Below, piece after piece: positions 53,083-63,411 of a stretch of 64,000 bases of DNA. The stretch's first letter is position 1. Every line of letters starts with the position of its first letter. A program made the position numbers and the translations under genes. The notes beneath the pieces are model-generated. The model was not told the origin of the DNA and did no database searches. It saw only the letters and a list, made by a program, of their open reading frames with translations. Where the stretch lies: assembly GCA_964625575.1 (NCBI GenBank), contig CAZVBQ010000006.1:62001-126000 (forward strand), given 5' to 3'. Source of the DNA: UTCHB3 sp964625575. Its GTDB lineage: Bacteria; Bacteroidota; Ignavibacteria; Ignavibacteriales; Ignavibacteriaceae.

Positions 53083-54205
53083 GAGGTCTTTCGATGTGGT
53101 GATACTCGGTGCAGGGATCTACGGACTTTACGCCGCGCTTCTGTTCGGCAAAAAAGGAAAGAAGGTCGCGCTGCTTGAGCACGATGACGGACCCTTCAAA
53201 AGGGCCTCATACATCAATCAGGCGAGAGTGCACAACGGTTATCACTACCCGAGAAGTTACTCGACCGCGATAAAATCCGCCGGATATTTCAACCGTTTCA
53301 ACAAGGATTTCGGTTTCGCGATCAACAATCAGTTTGAGAAGATCTACGCCATCTCCAAATATTTTTCACTCGCCAACGCTGAACAATTCGAGAAATTTTG
53401 CGCCGCTGCAAAGATCCCCTGTGAGAGGATCGACCCTGAAAAGTTTTTCAAGCGCGGCAGCGTGCAGGGTGCATACCACACCCTTGAATACGCGTTTGAC
53501 GCGGCTCTGATAGCAGAACATCTCGTGAATGAGGTTGCAGGCTATTCAAACATCGAGGTTTTTTACTCGATGAAGGAATTCAACCTTTCAACGGCGGATG
53601 GCCAATACATACTTGAGTACCCTGATATAAGGTTTACAACCCCGGCCGTGATGAACGCCACTTATGCCAGCGTTAATCAGATACTTCACAAGTTTTCGCT
53701 CGGCAAGTTCAATATCAAGTATGAGATCGCGGAAGTGTGCCTCTGCAACGTCTCCGGAAACATCGCCAACACAGGCCTGACAGTGATGGACGGTCCATTC
53801 TTCTCGGTGATGCCTTTCGGGAAAACCCCTTATCACTCGCTCACTTCAGTTACGCACACACCTCATGTTTCAAGTTACGAGGCATTGCCAACATTCCCCT
53901 GCCAGGCGAAAAACAGGGAGTGCACGCCACTTCAGTTGCAAAATTGCAATACATGCGCGGCAAAACCTCCCACAGCGTGGGATTACATGCAACAGATATC
54001 TAAAAAATATCTGATCGATGATATTAAACTTACATTTGTATCTTCGCTAATAGCGATCAAACCGATCTTGAAAACCGCTGAAATAGACGACTCCCGTCCG
54101 ACACTGGTGAGAAAACTCTCTGAGAAACCCGATTTCTACACAGTGCTTTCAGGGAAGATCAACACAATCTACGATATGGAAGAGTTATTGGATGAAAGAC
54201 CATAA
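53075..54205 (+). CDS. FAD-dependent oxidoreductase (DAO-like)
   Basis: A 376-residue flavoprotein with the dinucleotide fold GAGIYG (12-17) and the acidic end of the second strand (LLEHDD). The body resembles the glycine-oxidase/DAO superfamily. Four cysteines at 276, 283, 291 and 294 form a tight cluster that could bind a metal or Fe-S group, which is unusual for the family. It overlaps both neighbours by 8 and 14 nt. Its presence between two glycosyltransferases suggests that it oxidises a sugar or a lipid-linked intermediate. Confidence 0.78.
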   Translation: MPERSFDVVILGAGIYGLYAALLFGKKGKKVALLEHDDGPFKRASYINQARVHNGYHYPRSYSTAIKSAGYFNRFNKDFGFAINNQFEKIYAISKYFSLANAEQFEKFCAAAKIPCERIDPEKFFKRGSVQGAYHTLEYAFDAALIAEHLVNEVAGYSNIEVFYSMKEFNLSTADGQYILEYPDIRFTTPAVMNATYASVNQILHKFSLGKFNIKYEIAEVCLCNVSGNIANTGLTVMDGPFFSVMPFGKTPYHSLTSVTHTPHVSSYEALPTFPCQAKNRECTPLQLQNCNTCAAKPPTAWDYMQQISKKYLIDDIKLTFVSSLIAIKPILKTAEIDDSRPTLVRKLSEKPDFYTVLSGKINTIYDMEELLDERP

Positions 54206-55118
54206 TTTTGTATCCGCCGTGATCTATAACAACAACCACGGGAGCAGTGCCGGAAAATTTCTGACCACCCTCGATGGTTACATGAATTCCAGGTTCAAGA
54301 ACTATGAGATCATAGTGGTTGACGATTTCAGCTCGGATAACTCGCTTGCCCTGGTAAAAGAGACCGCGAAGGCGATAAACGGTAACGTGATAATAATCAA
54401 GCTCCCATGGTATCATGGAACCGAGGCGGCAATGATCGCGGGGGTTAACCTTTCTATCGGTGACTATGTCTTTGAGTTTGACACATCTGACATCGACTAT
54501 AACATTGAACTGCTTGATGACCTCTACAAGCGGCTGCAATCAGGGTTCGACGTGGTATCAGCCTCGCCTGCTTCAAAGGGCTCATTTTTCTCGAAGGCCT
54601 TCTACTACCTCTTCCGGAAATATTCGCGTCAGAGGATATATCTTCAGAGCGAATATGTAAGGATCATATCGCGCAGGGCGATCAACAGATTCAATGAGCA
54701 GATGTTTTCATTCAAGTACAGAAAAGTGAATTATCAACTTACCGGTTTCCCGGTTACCTCGATAAAGTATGATCCCACCGGTAGCCATTCACTCAACAGG
54801 AACAGCTTCAGGGAGAGGCTCTATCTCGGCTTTGAAGTGATGTTGATGTACACCAGAATGGGGGAAAAACTGGCAGTTAACCTTTCGTTCCTGTTCATTT
54901 TTATCTCGATTGTGTTGGGGCTTTACTCGTTATTGATGTTCGCGAGAGGCATCGCGATCCAGGGCTGGACCACAACGATGCTCTTTCTCTCTTTCGGGTT
55001 CTCAGCGATTTTTTCACTCATGGGGATACTCTCAAAATATCTCTCAATGGTTCTTTTCGAAGTGCAGAAGCGCCCCTCGTTCCATACGGAAAACATTGAG
55101 CGAATAAATAAAAACTGA
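54192..55118 (+). CDS. Family 2 glycosyltransferase with C-terminal membrane helices
   Basis: A 308-residue transferase. The GT-A domain shows VVDDFSSDNS and EFDTSDIDY acidic motifs, and two C-terminal hydrophobic helices (about 235-255 and 265-290) anchor it as in polyprenyl-phosphate glycosyltransferases such as GtrB. It probably loads a sugar onto undecaprenyl phosphate for the adjacent polytopic protein. Confidence 0.85.
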   Translation: MKDHNFVSAVIYNNNHGSSAGKFLTTLDGYMNSRFKNYEIIVVDDFSSDNSLALVKETAKAINGNVIIIKLPWYHGTEAAMIAGVNLSIGDYVFEFDTSDIDYNIELLDDLYKRLQSGFDVVSASPASKGSFFSKAFYYLFRKYSRQRIYLQSEYVRIISRRAINRFNEQMFSFKYRKVNYQLTGFPVTSIKYDPTGSHSLNRNSFRERLYLGFEVMLMYTRMGEKLAVNLSFLFIFISIVLGLYSLLMFARGIAIQGWTTTMLFLSFGFSAIFSLMGILSKYLSMVLFEVQKRPSFHTENIERINKN

Positions 55119-55125
55119 CTTTGCC

Positions 55126-57381
55126 ATGAACCTCTTTAACGGAAAATTCCTGCCAAAGTTAATTGTTGCCACCCCTTTCTTTTTTGCCGGGTATTTCTCT
55201 GTTATTGCCGTCTGGGCATTCATCAAGCTGCCCGCGAAGACCGGTTTTCCCGATGGCGTTATCTCTTATACAACCATCCACGGCACCAATCCGCTGAACG
55301 ATTACCTCCGTATCGCGGTACTTTTTATTGTAGCTCTAATTGCACTCGCTTTTGGCTTCAAGACGGGAGAACTGGTTGTTAAAAGATTCACCCGTGAGCA
55401 ATTGCCTTCCGGAAGTTCTGACCCGGAGATCACAGGCGCGGAGGTGCGGCCGGATGACTACATTGACCGCCTTGGAACGTTTTCCCGTTTTCTCATCTCA
55501 TCAGCTTTTTTACTTGTTGCCATCCCTTTGCTTGGGCGGTTTGGACTTTATCACGTGCTCACTGATGGATTCCATGAAGGTGAAATGTTTGGGTATCTCC
55601 CCGCGTGGAAGGCAACGGGCGCGATATTCACAGATGCTTTCATAATTCATGGATTCGGGAGGAATATCCTGCCGGCCATATTTGCCGACTTTCTTTCCGG
55701 TGGCGGCGACACCATAATCTATTACACAAGGTTTTACAACTTTATCACCGCTGTAATTGCCCTCGTCTTCATGTGGATGATCATAAAACAGACTTATGAT
55801 TTGTTCACCGGCGGGAAGCGGAGCCCGTTTAGAAGCGTGTTGATGATGATATCCTCATTCCTCGCTGTAAAGTTTCTGTTTTATATGAACGTGCCCGTAA
55901 CGGGGCGTGACATGATCCTCTTTTTCCAGATGTCAGCGTCACTTTTCCTCCTTAAAAGCGCTTTCACCCGGGAAAACCGGAATGTGATGATATCAGCCAT
56001 TGTGTTGGGGTTAACCCTCCCATTGGGATTCTTGAACGCTTATGACCGTGGAATCATTGGTATTGTCGTTACAGTCGTTACGCTTTTTATCTTGCTCTAT
56101 ACCGTCAGAAAAGGCTTTCTTGCCACGTTTGCAGCGGGTGTCGCCGGGGTGGTGATATCAGGTGCCGCGATCTATTTCGCCCTTGGTAAAAGTGAATTGG
56201 CCGCGATGCTCGAGCAGGTGAACTACTGGTCGAAATATGCTGACCTGATATGGGATGTTGAGTTAACAAGCAGAAGTTTTGTGTCGATAACACTTTTCGG
56301 GATCCAGAACATCTTCGTGCTTGTGTTAGCTGTTTATCTCCTTATCACCTGGTTCCGTGGAACTGAAAAACGGGTGGAATTTGTAAAGAGGTACGCCGGA
56401 CTGATTCTCACGGTGGCAGTTTCTCTTGTTTTCCTCAGGATGGCTGCCGGAAGGAGTGACACAAACCACCTGTTCGACGCGACAGTTCCGGTAATAATTG
56501 TAACCACATTTCTACTTACAGTTTTCTTTGAGAGTGACTCATACCGTGGGTTGTTCGCTTTGCGTGAAACGGGGGGTAAAATTGTTAGGGGTGTTTGGAT
56601 AGCGGCTTTGTTTCTCGCTGTTGCTGTCAACAAACCGGTGGATGCCTTCTCGCAGTATGCCAGAGTGGTGACAAATGGAGCGGAAACTGACCGCGAATTG
56701 GCTGATAAATATTATGTTACGGCAGCGGATTCGATTAAAAAGGAAATGAAGGGGGAAAAATATTTTTACACCCTCTCTTCCGAAGGGGTTTGGTATCACC
56801 TCCTGAACGCGCGCCCTCCCGTGAGGTTCCACCAGCTTCTCTACGCCCGCACCGCGGATTATCAGAAAGAAGTGATAGATTCCCTCGAAAAGTTAAAACC
56901 TTCGATCATACTCTTCTCAAACGACCGGTTCCCGGGGGTGATGGACTCGGTTTCGGTTTTTAACTCGAATGGCAGAATAATGTCGTACGTGATCGCGAAT
57001 TACAGACCATTCCGTTTTATCGAGGGGCAGTGGTTCTGGAAGAGGGAAGCAAAACCTTACCTCTTTGAAGAAGGAAAAGGAAGCGACACTTCAGCCGTAA
57101 AAATTAAAATTTCCGCGTCCGGGCTCAACGACGTAACTATAAACGGAGGATACCCGGTGACAAGCGAGGCAAAAAGTGGAGCGATACTCTTAAGAAATGA
57201 TAGAACCGGGGAGTTCATTTCCGCCATCCGTCAGGGAAGCAAGACTGCCATTTGGAACGTGACTGTACCCACCGCGGTTTTGCAGGAGGGAATTAACCGG
57301 TTGAGCGTGTGGCAGTGGAGCGAAGGGGGAGAGGCTCTTCAATCACTTTCCCGTGATATTGAAGCTAAGATAACCAGATAA
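55126..57381 (+). CDS. Polytopic membrane protein, possible GT-C glycosyltransferase
   Basis: A 751-residue protein with about 12 hydrophobic helices in the first 520 residues and a soluble C-terminal part of about 230 residues. The order (multi-span membrane part, then periplasmic domain) and its place 8 nt after a polyprenyl-phosphate-type transferase fit GT-C enzymes that use lipid-linked sugars. I see no certain DxD motif, and the family is not recognised. It ends the six-gene operon and converges on the next gene. Confidence 0.6.
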   Translation: MNLFNGKFLPKLIVATPFFFAGYFSVIAVWAFIKLPAKTGFPDGVISYTTIHGTNPLNDYLRIAVLFIVALIALAFGFKTGELVVKRFTREQLPSGSSDPEITGAEVRPDDYIDRLGTFSRFLISSAFLLVAIPLLGRFGLYHVLTDGFHEGEMFGYLPAWKATGAIFTDAFIIHGFGRNILPAIFADFLSGGGDTIIYYTRFYNFITAVIALVFMWMIIKQTYDLFTGGKRSPFRSVLMMISSFLAVKFLFYMNVPVTGRDMILFFQMSASLFLLKSAFTRENRNVMISAIVLGLTLPLGFLNAYDRGIIGIVVTVVTLFILLYTVRKGFLATFAAGVAGVVISGAAIYFALGKSELAAMLEQVNYWSKYADLIWDVELTSRSFVSITLFGIQNIFVLVLAVYLLITWFRGTEKRVEFVKRYAGLILTVAVSLVFLRMAAGRSDTNHLFDATVPVIIVTTFLLTVFFESDSYRGLFALRETGGKIVRGVWIAALFLAVAVNKPVDAFSQYARVVTNGAETDRELADKYYVTAADSIKKEMKGEKYFYTLSSEGVWYHLLNARPPVRFHQLLYARTADYQKEVIDSLEKLKPSIILFSNDRFPGVMDSVSVFNSNGRIMSYVIANYRPFRFIEGQWFWKREAKPYLFEEGKGSDTSAVKIKISASGLNDVTINGGYPVTSEAKSGAILLRNDRTGEFISAIRQGSKTAIWNVTVPTAVLQEGINRLSVWQWSEGGEALQSLSRDIEAKITR

Positions 57382-57394
57382 TATCCGTTGCTTT

Positions 57395-58237
57395 TCAGAT
57401 CTTTGTTAATTCTTTCAGTTCGATGTTTGGGAGCGGTTCCCCGGGGTGGCTTTGAAGGAAAATCTCATTAAGCGAGGCCTTTGCCCCATCGATTCCGCAA
57501 TCAGGAGTTTTGTAAGGTATGTATTTGTGTTTCAACCTGTAATACCTTGAAAATATCCTGAAATAGAGCATAAACTTGAAATTGTTCTTCCGGATGCTGC
57601 TGTTCTGCAGATCGCTGTCCTGATCAATTATCTTCTCGAAACTTCCAAAAACATCGGCAAACCACCAGAACGGAGTGTGCGCGGTTTCCTTGGTAATTCT
57701 GGTCGTAAGGTCGACGTGTTCCCACGCGTTGTAGTAAATCTCATCTATTAGACCGGTTTTCTTGAGAATATCCGCGTCAAAGTATGAGAACGCGCCGGGG
57801 ATGTGCTCGTTAAGTGTAAGAAGTGGATCCCCATCATAACTGGCGATCGCGCGGGGTCTGGGGTTGCCTTCACCATCCTTGTTCAAGGGGCCATGCCAGG
57901 CATAGTTGAAGTGCTTAAGGCCTGTTTTCCGTGCCGCAGCAATATAATCATCGAACACCGACACATCCTTTATCAAGATATCATCTTCGAGTATGAAGAT
58001 ATGCTTGCAACCTTGATCGAGCAGAAACCGCATGGCATCATTTTTTGAGCGGCCCACCCCTTTGTTTCGTTTGTGCTGAATAAGCACGGGTTTTATCTGA
58101 TCAAAAACGGAGTCAGGGTACGGTTTGCCGTCATTCACCACCACCAAAACGGGTCCCCCAGGGAGGGAGTTAAGCAACTTGGTGAAGAAAGCCTGTCTCT
58201 CGTAGGTAACTATTCCGATGCCAATTTTTTCCGTCAA
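57395..58237 (-). CDS. Glycosyltransferase, GT-A fold
   Basis: A 280-residue soluble enzyme. The N-terminal IGIGIVTYERQAFF strand and the metal-binding FILEDDILI motif near residue 80 mark a GT2-like fold. A WEHVDLTTRI segment further on may hold the catalytic base. The TTG start overlaps the stop of the previous transferase (TTGA). It is the last gene of the minus-strand polysaccharide operon. Confidence 0.8.
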   Translation of the reverse strand: MTEKIGIGIVTYERQAFFTKLLNSLPGGPVLVVVNDGKPYPDSVFDQIKPVLIQHKRNKGVGRSKNDAMRFLLDQGCKHIFILEDDILIKDVSVFDDYIAAARKTGLKHFNYAWHGPLNKDGEGNPRPRAIASYDGDPLLTLNEHIPGAFSYFDADILKKTGLIDEIYYNAWEHVDLTTRITKETAHTPFWWFADVFGSFEKIIDQDSDLQNSSIRKNNFKFMLYFRIFSRYYRLKHKYIPYKTPDCGIDGAKASLNEIFLQSHPGEPLPNIELKELTKI

Positions 58238-59235
58238 ATCACACCCTTCGCGGTAAGAAATTTTTCATAATTGGAGATGTACTTCGCGCCGGGGAGATTC
58301 CTGAACTTCCTTATTATCCTCTTCACTTCCCGGTAATTACCTGCCCGCTCGGCACTTACCGCGCTGATCCAGTAGATCAGTTCATAGTTGAGCACGGGAT
58401 CACTTGAGAGTCGCCAGAGAACAGACGAAATTTTAACCGGAAGGTTTGGGTAAAGTTTAAGATTTTTCGCGACTGCCGGGTCTGTTTCAAATGCACCGTT
58501 ATCCAGCATGAAGTTAACGAGTTCATATTTAATCTTGAAGGCTTCACCGAGGGTTTTTTCAAGGTTTTGAAACTCCTTGTTCTCATCTGCTTGCGACCGG
58601 TAGTAAACTCCCAGTGTTTCGGGCAGATATTTTAGTCCGGTGACCTCGCTAACGTCAACCACAAATTTATAATCACCCGTCACTTCAAATGAGTCGTCGA
58701 AAAGGATATTGTGCTCATCATGTAACGAACGTCGCCAAAGAGATTGGGGCCCGCACATATAACCACTGAGAAGGCGGAGCATTGAGAATGTGCCTGACTG
58801 TTTTATTGGCCTTCCCGATCTCTTCGCGGTTTCAAAATCTTCATTTTCAACCGGGGAGATGAAATAATCAGCATATACGAGTCCCGCGGAGGTGTCTTCT
58901 TCCAAAGCCTGTACAAGTCTTTCAAGGGCGTTTGGTGCCAGACGGTCGTCAGCGTTCGCGTTCGTCACATACTTTCCGGAGGAGATTGAGATACCCCTGT
59001 TCCACGCCGCGTACATGCTTTCTGTGAAATCCGTTCTCACGTATTTAATGTTCGGATGTGCCGGCAGATATTCATCGATTATCTGTTTTTCGTTTTGCGG
59101 GGAATTGCTGTCGATTATTACAATTTCCACCTTGTCACCGAGCGTCTGCGCGAGGAGGTCATCGAGCCTGCCACGGATAAATTTCTCACCTTTGAACAGG
59201 GAGATGATGGCGGATACAGTGTAATTAGCCGGCAT
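58234..59235 (-). CDS. Family 2 glycosyltransferase
   Basis: A 333-residue GT2 enzyme with IIDSNSPQNE near the N-terminus, the NADDRLAPNA DxD motif near 95, and a SFEVTGDYKFVV segment that may carry the base. It has no membrane helices. Its start is 3 nt after the flippase stop, within a tight operon. Confidence 0.88.
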   Translation of the reverse strand: MPANYTVSAIISLFKGEKFIRGRLDDLLAQTLGDKVEIVIIDSNSPQNEKQIIDEYLPAHPNIKYVRTDFTESMYAAWNRGISISSGKYVTNANADDRLAPNALERLVQALEEDTSAGLVYADYFISPVENEDFETAKRSGRPIKQSGTFSMLRLLSGYMCGPQSLWRRSLHDEHNILFDDSFEVTGDYKFVVDVSEVTGLKYLPETLGVYYRSQADENKEFQNLEKTLGEAFKIKYELVNFMLDNGAFETDPAVAKNLKLYPNLPVKISSVLWRLSSDPVLNYELIYWISAVSAERAGNYREVKRIIRKFRNLPGAKYISNYEKFLTAKGVI

Positions 59236-59238
59236 TTC

Positions 59239-60708
59239 CTATCCCTCTTTCCTGATCATGTTGGCAATAATTCCTGAATACGCGCCCAAAGAAGACCCGT
59301 AAATGAGCAGCCACACGGCTACAAGACCACCCGCGATGTAGAACGGCGCGATGTCCGTTGTCTGAAGCAAAGCGACCGCTGTTGAGAGTGAGAGGAACTG
59401 GAGAACCAGTCTGATTCCCCCTGCATCGAGGAAGAATCTTGAACGTGACAGTGCGGTTAATTTCTTTACGTAAGAAAGGATGAGGAAATTTGCAATTATC
59501 ACCGTGAGCGAATAGCCCGCTATGCCGGCGTAAGAACCTGTAAGTTTAATACCTGCCCAAAGGAGTATGGCAACTCCAACAAGATTAAGAAGTTGCATTG
59601 CCGCGAGAAAAGAGGCCTTTCCGTCACCCATCAGCATGGAATAGTAGGAGTACCCAAAAAGGTTGACCGACTCGACCATTGCCAAAAGTAAAAAGATGTT
59701 GAACGACAGTGGTGAACCGTAGAAAAATATAAAAATCCCGGCAAAAACGGGCGACATCGCCATGAAAAAGAGCCCCGCGGAGAGTATTCCCTTGCGGGAA
59801 AGGGGGAGGCACTCCTGAAGAAGGAAGTTTTTCTCCTCACCGGGTGGGATGCGTGATGCCTTGGGGTAGATCGTCCGGAATGACGCGAAGAACAAGCCCG
59901 AAGTTGATTGTGCGAATCTTTTCGCGATATCGTAATATCCTACTGATGCCACGTTCAAGCCACTGCCGATTATATATTTCACCACAGGATCGATCGCGGT
60001 GCCAAGAATTGTGGCGCCCTGTACACTGATACTGAATGAGAATAGCTCTTTGAAGATCGATCTGTTGAACCGGAAAGGGAAGAGTGCCGGTATCCTTTTC
60101 CTGATCAAGCCTGTGCCCAGCAGAAGTGCAAGCTGAATTATCGAAGCAGCAAGCATCAGAAGTGCGAGTCCGCTTATATTCAGGTGGAATATCCATGAAA
60201 TGGCTGCCGCGGTCAGTGTAAGGGCGCTGTAAACAAACGCTATTTTACTGTAAAAAACGAAGTGCCCGAGTCCTTCATAGATCGATCTGAAGAAAGTGGA
60301 AAGGTAGTTGAGATAGAAGAAAAAGCCAAGGATGGTATTTGTGTAAAACGCGTTCTCCTTCTCATCAAGACCCACAAGTTTTACATCGTTCACGTATAAA
60401 CTGTTGCCTGCGATCCAACCGGTGATGAGTACCGCCAAACCAAAAAGTAAAAAGAAAACGAGGCCCGTTGAAGCCACCTCCCGAAGGGCTTTTTCGTCTT
60501 CCTTTTTCTTTGAGACCGCCCTGATAAGTGCCAGTCCGAAGCCGAGATCGAGTACGTTGCCCAGCCCCCAGATTGAGGAAAGAAGCACCCACACGCCAAA
60601 AAGGTGACTGCCGAAGTTCATCAGGTTGAACTTGAGCGCGACGAGGGATGTCACCATCGTAAAAAGATAGTGAGCAGCCAGCCAGAGATTGACTTTTCTT
60701 TCACTCAT
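59239..60708 (-). CDS. Oligosaccharide flippase (Wzx-like, MATE/MOP superfamily)
   Basis: A 489-residue protein with 12-14 hydrophobic helices. The N-terminal helix and loop (LVALKFNLMNFGSHLFGVWV) are typical of polysaccharide export flippases that turn lipid-linked repeat units across the inner membrane. It overlaps the polymerase gene by 8 nt. Confidence 0.85.
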   Translation of the reverse strand: MSERKVNLWLAAHYLFTMVTSLVALKFNLMNFGSHLFGVWVLLSSIWGLGNVLDLGFGLALIRAVSKKKEDEKALREVASTGLVFFLLFGLAVLITGWIAGNSLYVNDVKLVGLDEKENAFYTNTILGFFFYLNYLSTFFRSIYEGLGHFVFYSKIAFVYSALTLTAAAISWIFHLNISGLALLMLAASIIQLALLLGTGLIRKRIPALFPFRFNRSIFKELFSFSISVQGATILGTAIDPVVKYIIGSGLNVASVGYYDIAKRFAQSTSGLFFASFRTIYPKASRIPPGEEKNFLLQECLPLSRKGILSAGLFFMAMSPVFAGIFIFFYGSPLSFNIFLLLAMVESVNLFGYSYYSMLMGDGKASFLAAMQLLNLVGVAILLWAGIKLTGSYAGIAGYSLTVIIANFLILSYVKKLTALSRSRFFLDAGGIRLVLQFLSLSTAVALLQTTDIAPFYIAGGLVAVWLLIYGSSLGAYSGIIANMIRKEG

Positions 60709-62107
60709 CTATTGCCACCGGGGCTGATTCATTAATTCTGGAATCTATGGCTGCCAATGCTCCGAGTATTGCGCCAAACATCACGATCCCTCTCCCCCAA
60801 AGCCAGGCATCGGTGAACATGAGTGAGGTGATAACATACATCAGACACCAAAAGCCGATAAAAGCATGGAGGAAGTGCCGGCTGCCGGCGGCTTTAAGAT
60901 AGATCTTGCGCGCCCGTTTGAACAGCATCACCAGGAAGATGAGGAAACCGATAAATCCGAATATTCCTGTCTCCACCAGCATCGAATAGTAACCATGGTG
61001 AAGGGTGTAACCCAGCACGTATTTTTTGAAAAGATTTGGAGGGAGCTGGTTATAGTTGGATGCCGTGTAGGCGAATGAATACATTCCCATTCCGAAGACA
61101 GGGTTAACAGAGAGGGCATTAAATCCCGTGCTCCAGATGAAATATCTTGTAACGAACGAATTGCTCACGTCACCCACTTCGAGGCTCTCGCTGGTCAGCT
61201 TTTGCTTCTCTTCGAGGCGGAGGAACTTGGTGCCATAAATGCTAATGAACGCGCCGCCGATTATTACGGTTGCGAAGATGGTGATCAGACCGAATCTCAC
61301 GAGTTTCTTTTTGTCGATCTTCAGATTGGCAGCGTGTACTATAGCGTGCACGAATGAGAGCAACATCACCAAAGAGACGTTGAGCCAGACATTTCTGGTC
61401 TTGTTGAAGATCATTGCCACCAGAAGCATCGCGAAGAGTGCGCCGTAAGCAAGTTTTTTCTTTCCGTTGGCGTGCAGGAGAAGAATGAAAACGATCACAA
61501 TCCCGATTCCGAGGATGTCAACGAACATGATGCCCGCGAATCCGTATGACCTTCTGCCCGTGGTTATTCCCTGAAATATAGCGTATAGGGCGTTAAATGA
61601 TACAATCGAAACGTAAACCTTAACGAGAAAAGAGGTCTCAACCCTTTCTTTTACGGCAATGCCCAAAAGCGTAAAAAGAAGGATAATGCCGGGCCACATC
61701 ATCATGTTTATCGCGCTGTTCGCGCGTGACATGCTGTTATAGAGTGACGGGAGCATGAACAGGATAAAAAGAATTGTCGCCTTCGTGAAGGGGGTGTTCA
61801 GATCCTTGGTGTGAAATCCTTTATTGGTTACAAGAAAACTTGCGAGAAGATAGGGGATTACCAGAAATGCCAGACTCATGAAGAACATGGCGTAAATATC
61901 GAGGAATATCGTGATCATGAACGTGATCAGCGCTATCCTGAAGTTTAAGAAACCCAATACGATCACCGGGAACCCGAGGATCATCAACTGAATTGTTCTC
62001 TTGTCTCCGAGTCCGGCGAGAAGAAAAGTAAGGGGAACCACAAGAAGGAGTGTCAGACCAACGAGAAACAGGTTGCTTCCGAAGCCGGAAGCAGGTTTCG
62101 CGTACAC
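60701..62107 (-). CDS. O-antigen polymerase/ligase (Wzy/WaaL-like)
   Basis: A 468-residue membrane protein with about ten helices and one long periplasmic loop holding GMGMYSFAYTASNYNQLPP and LGYTLHHGYYSMLVETG, the pattern of the Wzy_C domain in O-antigen ligases and polymerases. It starts with GTG 7 nt after the Wzz stop. Polymerase and ligase cannot be told apart here. Confidence 0.84.
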   Translation of the reverse strand: MYAKPASGFGSNLFLVGLTLLLVVPLTFLLAGLGDKRTIQLMILGFPVIVLGFLNFRIALITFMITIFLDIYAMFFMSLAFLVIPYLLASFLVTNKGFHTKDLNTPFTKATILFILFMLPSLYNSMSRANSAINMMMWPGIILLFTLLGIAVKERVETSFLVKVYVSIVSFNALYAIFQGITTGRRSYGFAGIMFVDILGIGIVIVFILLLHANGKKKLAYGALFAMLLVAMIFNKTRNVWLNVSLVMLLSFVHAIVHAANLKIDKKKLVRFGLITIFATVIIGGAFISIYGTKFLRLEEKQKLTSESLEVGDVSNSFVTRYFIWSTGFNALSVNPVFGMGMYSFAYTASNYNQLPPNLFKKYVLGYTLHHGYYSMLVETGIFGFIGFLIFLVMLFKRARKIYLKAAGSRHFLHAFIGFWCLMYVITSLMFTDAWLWGRGIVMFGAILGALAAIDSRINESAPVAIDE

Positions 62108-62114
62108 CGTGGGG

Positions 62115-63293
62115 TTAATCTTCTTTCCTCCGGATGGCGAAAAAATTACGCATCAGGAATCTTATTTTGGGATCTCCGACATTGCCCGCCACTTCTTTCA
62201 ACACGATGACCACTGATACAAATCCCGCTGAAAAAACGGAGATGAGGAGCGCGAAGACCGTGCGTGGTGGATAGACTTTTTTATCCGAGGGGATGGCTTT
62301 GTCGATGGTAAGTATAATGGGCGTTTCTTTTTGCTCATCAAACTTTGCCTGTTCATAAAGCGGGAGCAGAAACTCGAGCATTTCACTGTTGATCTTTACA
62401 TCGCGATAAAGTCTGAAGTATTGGATCGCTTTTGTGGGGAGCGAACCCATCGGGATGAGAACCGAACTTCCCCCTTTACCTGCCTTGATATCGTTAACTT
62501 TTTTCTCGAGGGCGATCAAACCATCTTTCAGGCTTTTTACGGAGGGGGTGTTTGCGCCGAGCATTTTCTCCGCGGTTTCAAACTCGACCTGTTTACGCGC
62601 GAGTTCCATTTCAAGTTCGGTGTAGGCGGTAACAGAAGATTTTACCTGCTGCTCGGCTTCAAAGACGCCGTTTTTTTTCTGAAATGCTTCAAGGTTGTTC
62701 TCCGACTCTCTCAGATCGGCTGTAACTTCGGTGTACCTTTTTTCAAGAAACATTCTGTTGTCCCTTGATTTGCGGGTGTTTATCTCGAGGATCTTCCGGT
62801 TAAGAACATCAACGATATAATTCGCCATTTCGGCCGCTTTTTTAGGATTTTTGTTTCTTACCGATACTGAAACAGAAAGGTCATCGTTGTTCACAACCCT
62901 GATATCTTCGATCACCATTTTCAGAAGGTCCGCAAAATATTTTTGGTCATACTCAGCCCGGAGCCCGAATTTATCGATGATCTCGGTGAGGGTTGTACGG
63001 CTGTAGACGATCGTGAGGTAGAAATCGAGGTCGGATGATCCACCTCCGAGGCTTGAAAGGCCACCGATCGGAAGGCTTCCGATGCTCTTAAGAAGGGATG
63101 ACATTCCCCCGCCCGATTTGCCCGACTCATAAGGCACCACCACGGCAGTGGATTCAAACTTTTCGTCAATTAAAAAATATACCGAAATGTAGCCCGCGGC
63201 GGCAGTTAGAATAGCGACGAGCAGGATAAGGAATTTTTTTCTGACCAGGATTACAAGGATATCCAGCATTTCAATTTTGCGTTCTTCGGACAT
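62115..63293 (-). CDS. Polysaccharide chain-length determinant (Wzz/GumC family)
   Basis: A 392-residue inner-membrane protein with helices near 19-40 and 352-372 around a large periplasmic coiled-coil domain (about 160-260). The first helix follows MLDILVILVRKKF, and a KKVYPPRTVFA segment precedes the second, as in Wzz/GumC proteins. It lacks the tyrosine-kinase domain, so any kinase must be separate. It is first in the Wzz-Wzy-Wzx-GT-GT operon. Confidence 0.9.
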   Translation of the reverse strand: MSEERKIEMLDILVILVRKKFLILLVAILTAAAGYISVYFLIDEKFESTAVVVPYESGKSGGGMSSLLKSIGSLPIGGLSSLGGGSSDLDFYLTIVYSRTTLTEIIDKFGLRAEYDQKYFADLLKMVIEDIRVVNNDDLSVSVSVRNKNPKKAAEMANYIVDVLNRKILEINTRKSRDNRMFLEKRYTEVTADLRESENNLEAFQKKNGVFEAEQQVKSSVTAYTELEMELARKQVEFETAEKMLGANTPSVKSLKDGLIALEKKVNDIKAGKGGSSVLIPMGSLPTKAIQYFRLYRDVKINSEMLEFLLPLYEQAKFDEQKETPIILTIDKAIPSDKKVYPPRTVFALLISVFSAGFVSVVIVLKEVAGNVGDPKIRFLMRNFFAIRRKED

Positions 63294-63411
63294 CGTGGGT
63301 TGAAACTCTCCTGTTTGAGATAAAAGAAAACTAAAACAAACCGCAATATAAATATTTTGAAGGGCAAATCTAAAAGAGAAGCCTGCCCGGGGGGTAGCGG
63401 TTACCCCTTAC

